A DNA stretch of 8,905 nt. Origin: Rhodospirillaceae bacterium (GTDB lineage: Bacteria > Pseudomonadota > Alphaproteobacteria > UBA8366 > GCA-2717185). Shown here in pieces: positions 1-6,400 of the stretch (the first letter of the stretch is position 1; each line of letters opens with the position of its first letter). The notes under the pieces are model-generated. The model saw nothing but the letters and a program-made list of their open reading frames with translations, did not search any database and had not been told where the DNA came from. The position numbers and the translations under genes are program-made. The stretch is taken from contig JAPPPC010000558.1 of NCBI GenBank assembly GCA_028817685.1, positions 1-8,905 on the forward strand, given 5' to 3'.

Positions 1-1
1 C

Positions 2-1054
2 TGGAACATCCTCCTGCCGCTCGGCATCCGCTTTTTCACCTTTCAGCAAATTTCGTATCTCGCGGACCGGCAAAAGGGGACGGCGCCGCTATATGGTTTC
101 CGAGAATACTGCCTCTACGTGTCGTTCTTTCCGCAGCTTATCGCAGGGCCTATCGTTCGCCATAACGAGTTCATTCCGCAGCTCACCGCAGTGATCGACC
201 GGGCGATGCTGGCGGAGCGCCTGTCCCGGGGCGCGGCGATGCTGATTGTCGGGTTGATAAAGAAAGTCGTGTTGGCCGATACGGCAGGACGGATTGCTGA
301 CCCGTTATTTTCGGCCGCCGCCACCGCACCGCTTTCTTTCGTCGATGCCTGGGTCGCGACGTTCGCTTTCACAATACAGATCTATTTTGATTTCTCCGGC
401 TACTCCGACATGGCGATCGGCCTTGCACTGATGTTCGGTTTTACCCTGCCGGTAAATTTCAACGCACCGTACCGCGCGGTGTCGATTCAAGATTTCTGGC
501 GCCGCTGGCACATCACGTTGTCGCATTTCTTGCGCGACTATCTTTACATTCCCTTGGGCGGAAACCGTTTCGGGCCAGCCCGTCAGGCCGTGGCTGCTAT
601 CGCCACGATGTTCCTCGGGGGCCTATGGCATGGCGCCGGATGGACCTTTATCGCATGGGGCATGTGGCACGGCTTCGGCTTAGCCGCCAATGCGGGGTGG
701 CAGCGAACGGGGCGGCGGCTCAATCCAATCGTCGGCTGGGCCGTGACAATGTTGTTTGTGATGCTGTCCTGGGTGCTGTTCAGGGCCGCCGATTTCGGGG
801 ATGCTGCGAGCATTCTGCATAGTCTGATTGGTATCCACGGTCTTTCACTCGCTTGGGGAAGCTATGAAGCGAACCTGGCAATGCTTGTCGTTGCGGCATT
901 GGTCGCGCTCATTGGACCGACGAGCCAGGAATCGGTCCTGAAATACAGTTTCGCAAGGCCCTGGGTCGCCGGGCCGGCAGCGATCGCCTTCGTGTTGCTG
1001 GTGATCGAGGTTGGCTCGAAAGCGCATCCCGAGTTCATCTATTTTCAGTTTTAG
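2..1054 (+). CDS. AlgI-like MBOAT O-acyltransferase (5' truncated)
   Basis: Polytopic inner-membrane acyltransferase of the MBOAT family, of the AlgI type that moves acyl (usually acetyl) groups across the membrane for O-acylation of a polysaccharide. The reading frame is open from base 2, so the gene starts before the window; 350 residues are present and roughly 120-150 N-terminal residues are probably missing against the usual 470-520. The fragment opens with the family segment LPLGIRFFTFQQISYLAD, followed by FPQLIAGPI, IYFDFSGYSDMAIG, FWRRWHITLSHFLRDY and YIPLGGNR. The likely catalytic His is in GGLWHGAGWTF (fragment residue about 210), with a second conserved His in GMWHG (about 223). Hydrophobic segments near residues 77-95, 114-134, 243-260, 291-305 and 325-338 fit a multi-spanning protein. 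The next gene starts 8 bases later and encodes an SGNH-like partner, as in many MBOAT operons. The acyl acceptor cannot be told from this window. Confidence 0.93.
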   Translation, partial: WNILLPLGIRFFTFQQISYLADRQKGTAPLYGFREYCLYVSFFPQLIAGPIVRHNEFIPQLTAVIDRAMLAERLSRGAAMLIVGLIKKVVLADTAGRIADPLFSAAATAPLSFVDAWVATFAFTIQIYFDFSGYSDMAIGLALMFGFTLPVNFNAPYRAVSIQDFWRRWHITLSHFLRDYLYIPLGGNRFGPARQAVAAIATMFLGGLWHGAGWTFIAWGMWHGFGLAANAGWQRTGRRLNPIVGWAVTMLFVMLSWVLFRAADFGDAASILHSLIGIHGLSLAWGSYEANLAMLVVAALVALIGPTSQESVLKYSFARPWVAGPAAIAFVLLVIEVGSKAHPEFIYFQF

Positions 1055-1057
1055 GGG
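1053..1057 (+). promoter_or_regulatory. Shine-Dalgarno for the SGNH-like gene
   Basis: AGGGG overlaps the TAG stop of the MBOAT gene. It lies 5 bases before ATG 1063 and 8 bases before the adjacent in-frame ATG 1066. The spacing slightly favours the second Met, so the true N-terminus may be one residue shorter. Confidence 0.5.
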
Positions 1058-1062
1058 CAGCG

Positions 1063-2109
1063 ATGATGTGGGTACGTTATTGGCGCTGTTTTCTCTGGAC
1101 CTTGGCAGGCGCTTTGCTGCTCGTCGGTGGTCTGCTGTGGGTTGTCGATCCGTATGGCAATCTGCCGGGATCGCCGCCGCTCGACCGCACGGCCATGGCG
1201 AGCAATCAGCGCTATTCCTATCCCGCTGTCGCCCGAGACCGCAGATTTGACAGCGCCGTTATTGGTACCTCGACCGCGCGCATGCTTGAACCGGCCGTAT
1301 TGAACAAGACATTCGGCGGTGGTTTCGCGAATCTTGCCATGAACAGTGCGACCGCATACGAGCAAGATCGGCTGACCGAGGTGTTTCAGCGCGCCCATGC
1401 CGCGCCGCGGACGGTGCTTATTGGACTGGACAGTGTGTGGTGCACGATCGAGGCGGTGCAGACCAAATACACATTCAGAGCTTTCCCCGAATGGATGTAT
1501 GACGAAAGCCAATGGAATGACGTCTTGCATATGCTCGCCTTCAAGAGCTTCGAAGACGCCGGCCGGCAGGCTGCGTATCTGATGGGTATGAAAACGGCAA
1601 AGTACGGACCCGACGGCTACGCCAATTTTCTGCCGCCGGATAGTGACTACAATTTGGCAAAAGTCAGACAGACGATTTACGGCGGACCCGACCCAAAACC
1701 GAAAAAACTACCCTCGGCGCCGGTCAATATCGGTGCGGGTGAGCGCAGTTCATGGTTCTTCCCGAGCCATGCACTGTTACGAAAAATGCTGTCGCGGTTC
1801 CCGCCGGCGACCAAGAAAATTCTATTTTTCGTCCCCTACCATTTCTATTCGCAGCCGGCTTCAGGCACCCGGTCCCATGTCGAGTGGCAAGAATGTAAAC
1901 ACCGGCTGAATTCGATTGCCGCGACATTTGATAACGCGGCATTGCTTGATTTCATGATCCAGTCGCCGCTCACGACGCAAGATTCGAACTATTGGGATAC
2001 GCAGCATTATTCCGCCACGGTTGCCGATAGGTTGGTTGCGCTCATCGCCCGAGGGGCGCGCAATGAGCCGGCACCGGTGGGGCAATACCGGATCCTCGAT
2101 CCGATGTAG
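1063..2109 (+). CDS. membrane-anchored SGNH/GDSL-like protein paired with MBOAT
   Basis: A 348-residue protein with an N-terminal signal anchor (about residues 8-28, hydrophobic after MMWVRYWR), so the main domain should lie in the periplasm. It has a degenerate SGNH-hydrolase pattern: GTST at 68-71 in the block I (GDS) position with Ser70 as candidate nucleophile; Asn90 and Asn94 in the FANLAMNSA stretch; and DTQH at 312-315 in NYWDTQHYS, matching the block V DxxH Asp/His pair near the C-terminus. Together these suggest an acyl-transfer or esterase fold like the periplasmic partners (AlgJ/AlgX type) of MBOAT proteins. I infer that it takes the acyl group exported by the upstream protein and places it on a glycan, or removes it. 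The gene follows the MBOAT stop by 8 bases, so co-transcription is very likely. No overall family name is recognised with certainty; it could also be a structural, non-catalytic partner. Confidence 0.8.
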   Translation: MMWVRYWRCFLWTLAGALLLVGGLLWVVDPYGNLPGSPPLDRTAMASNQRYSYPAVARDRRFDSAVIGTSTARMLEPAVLNKTFGGGFANLAMNSATAYEQDRLTEVFQRAHAAPRTVLIGLDSVWCTIEAVQTKYTFRAFPEWMYDESQWNDVLHMLAFKSFEDAGRQAAYLMGMKTAKYGPDGYANFLPPDSDYNLAKVRQTIYGGPDPKPKKLPSAPVNIGAGERSSWFFPSHALLRKMLSRFPPATKKILFFVPYHFYSQPASGTRSHVEWQECKHRLNSIAATFDNAALLDFMIQSPLTTQDSNYWDTQHYSATVADRLVALIARGARNEPAPVGQYRILDPM

Positions 2110-2172
2110 GCTCGCTCCATTGCATCGGGCAGAGGCGGCATCCTAAAGTCGCGCGCGAATGCATCACGATCC

Positions 2173-2185
2173 GAAGGGGGAAAGG
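2173..2185 (+). promoter_or_regulatory. strong purine-rich ribosome binding site
   Basis: GAAGGGGGAAAGG ends 2 bases before ATG 2188, and its GGGGG core is about 8 bases away. It supports that start for the lyase gene and an independent entry point for ribosomes after the 78-base gap. The gap (2110-2187) shows no convincing terminator. A very weak sigma-70-like pair (TTGCAT at 2120, TAAAGT at 2144, 18-base spacer) is the only promoter candidate seen. Confidence 0.6.
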
Positions 2186-2187
2186 CC

Positions 2188-3048
2188 ATGCGGGCATCGA
2201 CAAAATTGCGGAAACTGATCGACGGCGACGGCATTGTCGTGGCGCCAGGCTGTTATGACGGTCTCTCGGCCCGATTGGTCGAGGCGGCGGGTTTCCCCGC
2301 GGTGTACGTCACCGGCGGTGGCATGGCGCGCAGTACCGGCATCCCTGACATGGGGTTGATCAGCATGTCCGAGATTGCCCAGCGGTTGGCGCAGATTGTC
2401 GATGCGATCGGCATTCCGGCGATCGCGGACATGGATACGGGCTATGGCAACGCCCTCAATGCGCGGCAGGCGATCAAGGCGTTCGAACGCGCCGGCGTTG
2501 CGGGTTTCCATATCGAGGACCAGACCTTCCCGAAGCGCTGTGGCCATTATGACGACAAGAGCATCGTGCCGACCGAGGAGTTGTGTCAGAAAATCCGCGC
2601 GATTAAGGATGCCTCGGAAGATCCGGACACGGTGCTGATCGCCCGAACGGATGCTATCGCGGTGGAAGGTTTCGATGCCGCCATTGATCGTATGCATGCC
2701 TATATGGAGGCCGGTGCTGACGTTGCCTTTGTCGAGGCCCCGACGACCGAGGCGGAGATCGAAGAGGTCGCCAAACGTATTCCCGGCCCGAAACTGATCA
2801 ACATGTTCCTCGGCGCCAAGACGCCATTGATGTCGACGCAGCGGCTGGAAGAGATCGGCTACAAGATCGTCATCATCCCGAGCGACACACAGCGCGCCGC
2901 GATCAAGGCGATGCAAAAAGTGCTGGAGACGATCAAAACCGATGGTGACTGTTCCGCGATGGCCAACGAGATGGCGTCGTTCAAGGACCGCGAGGAAATC
3001 GTGAACACGGCGCATTTTGTCGAAATCGATCAGCGCTACGCCAGCTGA
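2188..3048 (+). CDS. isocitrate lyase/PEP mutase superfamily lyase (PrpB-like)
   Basis: A 286-residue cytoplasmic TIM-barrel enzyme of the ICL/PEP mutase superfamily, the usual length for PrpB-type proteins. Visible motifs in order: YVTGGG (40-45) in the position of the PrpB SGG loop; IADMDTGYGN (79-88) with Mg-binding Asp81 and Asp83; HIEDQ (108-112); the lyase signature KRCGH (116-120) with general-acid Cys118; ARTDA (152-156) with Arg153; and Glu183 in FVEAP. The KRCGH Cys argues for a C-C bond-cleaving lyase (2-methylisocitrate, dimethylmalate or related substrate) rather than a phosphomutase or oxaloacetate decarboxylase. The substrate loop reads NMFLGAKTP (205-213), not the NITEFG I recall for E. 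coli PrpB, so 2-methylisocitrate cannot be assumed. It shares a one-base overlap (TGATG at 3046-3050) with the aconitase gene, pointing to coupled translation and a shared pathway. Family assignment is firm; exact substrate is open. Confidence 0.9.
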   Translation: MRASTKLRKLIDGDGIVVAPGCYDGLSARLVEAAGFPAVYVTGGGMARSTGIPDMGLISMSEIAQRLAQIVDAIGIPAIADMDTGYGNALNARQAIKAFERAGVAGFHIEDQTFPKRCGHYDDKSIVPTEELCQKIRAIKDASEDPDTVLIARTDAIAVEGFDAAIDRMHAYMEAGADVAFVEAPTTEAEIEEVAKRIPGPKLINMFLGAKTPLMSTQRLEEIGYKIVIIPSDTQRAAIKAMQKVLETIKTDGDCSAMANEMASFKDREEIVNTAHFVEIDQRYAS

Positions 3049-3050
3049 TG
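3046..3050 (+). promoter_or_regulatory. TGATG stop-start overlap coupling lyase and aconitase
   Basis: The lyase TGA (3046-3048) and the aconitase ATG (3048-3050) share one base. No Shine-Dalgarno-like sequence precedes this ATG, so ribosomes ending the lyase probably re-initiate here, tying the two protein levels together. Confidence 0.65.
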
Positions 3051-5723
3051 GCCGACAGTCTCGACTCGTTGAAGACCGCGCGGCATCTGTCGGTCGGCGG
3101 CACGGAGTACAGTTATTACAGCCTCGATGCCGCCGGTTCCGTCGGCGATATTTCTAAGCTGCCCTATTCGCTGAAGGTCCTGTTTGAAAATCTGCTGCGC
3201 CATGAGGACGGCGTTGCGGTGACGCGAGAGGACATCGCCGCGCTAGGCAGCTGGACCGAGCATTGCCGTGGCGGGCATGAGATCAATTTCCATCCGGCCC
3301 GGGTCATGATGCCGGATTCTTCCGGTGTGCCTCTGTTGGCGGATCTGGCGGCGATGCGCGATGCGATGGTGCGGCTCGGCGGCGACCCGTCGGCAATCAA
3401 TCCCGCGGTGCCGCTCGACTTCATCATCGACCATTCGGTGGTCGTCGATGTCGCCGGCGTGCCCGATGCGGTGCAGCGGAACATGGCGAACGAATTTGCC
3501 CGCAACGAGGAGCGCTACCGCTTCCTGAAATGGGGGCAGCAGGCGTTCGAAAATCTACGCGTCTTGCCGCCCGGCGTCGGAATTTGCCACCAGATCAATC
3601 TGGAATTCCTGTCCCGGGTCGTCTGGACGGAATCGTTGGACGGTTCGACCGTGGCCTTCCCGGACTGCTTGCTCGGCATGGACAGCCACACACCGATGAT
3701 CAACGGGTTGGGCATACTCGGCTGGGGCGTCGGCGGACTTGAGGCCGGTGCGGCGATGCTGGGCCAGCCGGTCTCCATGCAGGTTCCGGATGTGGTTGGC
3801 TGCAGGCTGGTGGGCGCCCGCCGCGAGGGTGTGACGTCGACCGATCTGGTGCTCAGCCTGACCAAGCTTCTGCGTGATCATGGCGTGGTACAGAAGTTCG
3901 TCGAGTTTTGCGGTCCCGCGCTGGACGACATGCCGGTTGGCGACCGCACGACGATCGCCAATATGGCGCCGGAATATGGCGCGACGATGGGCTTTTTCCC
4001 GGTGGACCGGGAAACCACGGGCTATCTGCGGGCAACGGGGCGGACTGAGGAAGACCTCGCTCTCGTCGAGACCTACTACAAGGCGCAAGGCATGTGGCGG
4101 GACACGGATACGCCAGAGCCGTCATTTAGCGAAATCGTCGAGTTTGATCTTGGGTCGGTCGAACCGACCATGGCGGGCCCGTTCCGGCCCCAGGAGAAGA
4201 CGGCGCTTGCCCAGGTGCCGGAAAGTTTTCAAACCGCTTTGCAGAATCTGGCCGAAGGGGATGGGGAGACGGCGGTGCCCGGCCGGGGCTATTCGATCCG
4301 TCATGGCGACGTGGCCATTGCGGCAATCACCAGCTGCACCAATACCTCGAATCCCGGTGTGATGATCGGCGCCGGTCTGCTGGCGCGCAACGCAGTTGAG
4401 AAGGGGCTCTCGGCAAAGCCGTGGGTGAAGACGTCGTTGGGGCCGGGCTCGCGGGTCGTCGGTGATTATCTGGCCCAGGCGGGGCTTATGGAACCGCTGG
4501 AAGCCCTGGGTTTTCACATCATCGGTTATGGCTGCACGACCTGCATGGGAAATTCCGGCCCGCTCGACCCGGCAATCTCCGAAAGTGTCGATACGGGTGG
4601 TGTCGTCATGGGGGCGGTCCATTCCGGCAATCGCAACTTCGAAGGCCGCGCCCATCCGCAATGCAAGGTCAACTATCTGGCGTCGCCGCCTTTGGTCGTG
4701 GCCAGCGCGATCGCCGGTTCCCTGAACATTAATCTGGCGACCGAGCCGCTGGGCGAAGGTCGGGACGGGGCGGCGGTCTATTTGCGCGACATTTGGCCGT
4801 CACCGCAGGATATAGAGGCGACGCTGGGCGCGTGCATGTCTCCGGGAATGTTCCGGGATCGCTACGCGGACGTGGAGCAGGGCGGTGACGACTGGCGCGC
4901 CCTGGAGTCCGCGGTGGGGGATATCTTCGCTTGGGAGCCGGGCAGCACCTATATCCGGCGCCCGCCATTCTTCGATGACATGTCCGCGGCGCTGCCGGAA
5001 ATCGGCGATATCGTCGGTGCGCGTCCGTTGGGGATATTCGGGGACTTCCTGACGACGGACCATATCTCGCCCGTCTCCGCTATCCCGCCGGAAAGCCTCG
5101 CCGGTACATATCTGCAGGAACAGCAGGTCGCGCCGCAGGACCTCAGCTCCTATGCGCAACGGCGCGTCAATCACGATGTGATGCTGCGCGCCACCTTCAA
5201 CCAGTCCCGTATCCGAAACGAGATGCGGCCGGGCACCGAGGGCGGCCTGACCCGCTACATGCCGGACGATGAGCCGATGACCATCTTCGAGGCCGCGCGC
5301 CGCTATCGCGACGCCGGCGTCCCAATGGTCGTGATCGGCGGCAAAGACTACGGGCAAGGGTCATCGCGCGATTGGGCCGCGAAGGGCACGCGCGAGCTGG
5401 GCGTTCGGGCGGTTATCGCGGAAGGGTTGGAACGTATTCATCGATCCAATCTGATCGGCATGGGGGTGTTGCCGCTGCAGTTCCCGGAAGGTGTCACCCG
5501 GAACACACTGGCGCTCGACGGCAGTGAAACCTTCGACCTTACCGGGCTTGAGGATGGAATCGAGCCCGGTATGACGGTGAATTGCCGGATTATCCGTCGC
5601 GACGGCCGTAGCGAATCCGTCGCGTTGATCTGCCGGCTCGACACGAAAGTGGAGGTCGCATACTACCGCCATGGCGGCAGTCTGCATTACGTGCTGCGCG
5701 AGAAGCTCTCCGCGATGGGATAG
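3048..5723 (+). CDS. divergent AcnA-type aconitate hydratase
   Basis: An 891-residue, full-length AcnA/IRP1-type aconitase: a [4Fe-4S] hydro-lyase that moves a hydroxyl between neighbouring carbons through a cis-alkene intermediate. Cluster ligands are Cys430 (TSCTNTSNPG) and Cys496/Cys499 (GYGCTTCMGNSG). Other active-site landmarks are Asp128-His129 (IIDHSV), Asp212-Ser213-His214 (GMDSHT), Asn528-Arg529 with Arg534 (GNRNFEGR), Asp671-His672 (TTDHIS), Arg721/Arg723 region (SRIRNEM) and Ser772-Ser773-Arg774 (GSSRDWAAKG). The swivelling C-terminal domain starts near 655. Several positions near the active site differ from usual AcnA: Pro89 replaces the Gln of the QDFTGVP motif (here PDSSGVP), Met211 replaces Thr in GTDSHT, Gly234 replaces Glu in GIEAE, and His525 replaces Leu in VLSGNRN. 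Some stretches (YGQGSSRDWAAKG, ATFNQ...NEM) recall AcnD of the methylcitrate cycle. There is no clear Shine-Dalgarno; the start overlaps the lyase stop, so coupling is likely. Its activity may be on a citrate analogue; ordinary aconitase remains possible. Confidence 0.92.
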   Translation: MADSLDSLKTARHLSVGGTEYSYYSLDAAGSVGDISKLPYSLKVLFENLLRHEDGVAVTREDIAALGSWTEHCRGGHEINFHPARVMMPDSSGVPLLADLAAMRDAMVRLGGDPSAINPAVPLDFIIDHSVVVDVAGVPDAVQRNMANEFARNEERYRFLKWGQQAFENLRVLPPGVGICHQINLEFLSRVVWTESLDGSTVAFPDCLLGMDSHTPMINGLGILGWGVGGLEAGAAMLGQPVSMQVPDVVGCRLVGARREGVTSTDLVLSLTKLLRDHGVVQKFVEFCGPALDDMPVGDRTTIANMAPEYGATMGFFPVDRETTGYLRATGRTEEDLALVETYYKAQGMWRDTDTPEPSFSEIVEFDLGSVEPTMAGPFRPQEKTALAQVPESFQTALQNLAEGDGETAVPGRGYSIRHGDVAIAAITSCTNTSNPGVMIGAGLLARNAVEKGLSAKPWVKTSLGPGSRVVGDYLAQAGLMEPLEALGFHIIGYGCTTCMGNSGPLDPAISESVDTGGVVMGAVHSGNRNFEGRAHPQCKVNYLASPPLVVASAIAGSLNINLATEPLGEGRDGAAVYLRDIWPSPQDIEATLGACMSPGMFRDRYADVEQGGDDWRALESAVGDIFAWEPGSTYIRRPPFFDDMSAALPEIGDIVGARPLGIFGDFLTTDHISPVSAIPPESLAGTYLQEQQVAPQDLSSYAQRRVNHDVMLRATFNQSRIRNEMRPGTEGGLTRYMPDDEPMTIFEAARRYRDAGVPMVVIGGKDYGQGSSRDWAAKGTRELGVRAVIAEGLERIHRSNLIGMGVLPLQFPEGVTRNTLALDGSETFDLTGLEDGIEPGMTVNCRIIRRDGRSESVALICRLDTKVEVAYYRHGGSLHYVLREKLSAMG
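5697..5714 (+). other. small hairpin at the aconitase/DUF1194 junction
   Basis: CGCGAGA (5697-5703) can pair with TCT-C-CGCG (5707-5714, one bulged C) around the loop AGC. It lies just before the aconitase stop and the unclear DUF1194 start. It has no directly following T-run (TTTTT begins at 5741), so it is not called a terminator; a role in re-initiation is speculative. Confidence 0.25.
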
Positions 5724-5743
5724 GTTTCCGCCTCCTCCTGTTT

Positions 5744-6400
5744 TTGGTTTTCGTTGGAGGGGCTGCCCTTGCGGCGGACCGGCAACGCGTTGATTTGGAA
5801 CTGGTTCTGGCGGTCGATAATTCGCTGAGCGTCAACCAGCGCGAATACGATTTGCAGATTTCCGGGATCGCGGAGGCGTTTCGTGATCCTGATGTGATCA
5901 ATGCGATTTTGTCCCATGACGGTGTCGCGGTTTCCATCGTGCAATGGTCGAATCACAAGCAGCAGGAAGCCGGCGTCGCGTGGAGCTTGCTCGACAGCGC
6001 CGCGGCGATTTCCGCCTTTGCCGATCAGGTTGCAGCGGCACCTAGGCTGGAAGTATCGGGTGGCACGGGCCTGGGCGCGGCAATGGTCTATGCCATGCGA
6101 TCGATCGAGACGAACCGGTTCGCGGGGGACAGGCGGGTTATCGACGTTTCCGGCGATGGTCAGAACAATATGGGCGTGGCGCCAGTATCGATACGCGATA
6201 CTGCGGTCGCTGCAGGGTACACGGTCAATGGTCTGGCGATCCTGGACGAGGAGCCCTGGCTTGACAGGTACTACGCCGAGAATGTGATCGGCGGACCAGG
6301 CGCATTCCTGGAGGTCGCCGCCGATTTTGATAGTTTCGCTGAGGCGATGCGCCGAAAGCTCCGTCGAGAGATCGGCTCGAGACCGGTGGTCCTGCGCTAG
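5744..6400 (+). CDS. secreted von Willebrand A-like DUF1194 protein
   Basis: A DUF1194-family protein with a von Willebrand A-like fold, expected to be exported; its function is unknown, and metal-dependent protein or ligand binding is an inference from the fold. With residues counted from TTG 5744, the metal-ion site is intact: DNSLS at 25-29 (DxSxS), Thr108 in SGGTGLGAA, and Asp138 in VSGDGQNN. A signal-peptide end is visible as VFVGGAALA followed by AD. The coordinates use TTG 5744, the only ATG/GTG/TTG in this frame between the upstream stop at 5609 and the mature domain, but that start gives a signal peptide with no charged N-region and a short core. The same frame upstream reads GFRLLLFLVF, a proper signal peptide, so translation may start at ATA 5720, which overlaps the aconitase TAG. 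The gene follows the aconitase with essentially no gap and shares its last four bases with the opposite-strand gene. Domain call is firm; start is not. Confidence 0.85.
   Translation: MVFVGGAALAADRQRVDLELVLAVDNSLSVNQREYDLQISGIAEAFRDPDVINAILSHDGVAVSIVQWSNHKQQEAGVAWSLLDSAAAISAFADQVAAAPRLEVSGGTGLGAAMVYAMRSIETNRFAGDRRVIDVSGDGQNNMGVAPVSIRDTAVAAGYTVNGLAILDEEPWLDRYYAENVIGGPGAFLEVAADFDSFAEAMRRKLRREIGSRPVVLR
6397..6400. other. shared CTAG stop of two convergent genes
   Basis: The palindrome CTAG supplies the TAG of the plus-strand DUF1194 gene (6398-6400) and the TAG of the minus-strand repeat protein (6397-6399). There is no intergenic space for a bidirectional intrinsic terminator here. Confidence 0.9.

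Noticed and set aside
1051..1530. Long minus-strand open frames opposite the SGNH-like gene, and similar ones opposite the lyase (2164-3015), aconitase (4122-4661, 4800-5357) and DUF1194 (5687-6448)
   Set aside because: These are typical by-products of GC-rich coding sequence; their translations are Arg/His-rich without family motifs, while the plus strand encodes well-defined proteins.
2089..2103. Inverted repeat CGGATC-CTC-GATCCG at the end of the SGNH-like gene, as a terminator
   Set aside because: The stem is only 6 base pairs and no T-run follows; it lies inside the coding sequence before the TAG at 2107.
2120..2149. Promoter TTGCAT / TAAAGT before the lyase gene
   Set aside because: The -35 matches only 3 of 6 and the spacer is 18; too weak to list as a feature, though some promoter here is possible.
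5731..5762. CCTCC/GGAGG pairing around the DUF1194 start, with GGAGGGG as a ribosome binding site
   Set aside because: No in-frame start codon lies at a suitable distance after GGAGG (the next in-frame TTG is at 5795, inside the VWA core), and the sequence encodes Gly-Gly of the signal peptide.
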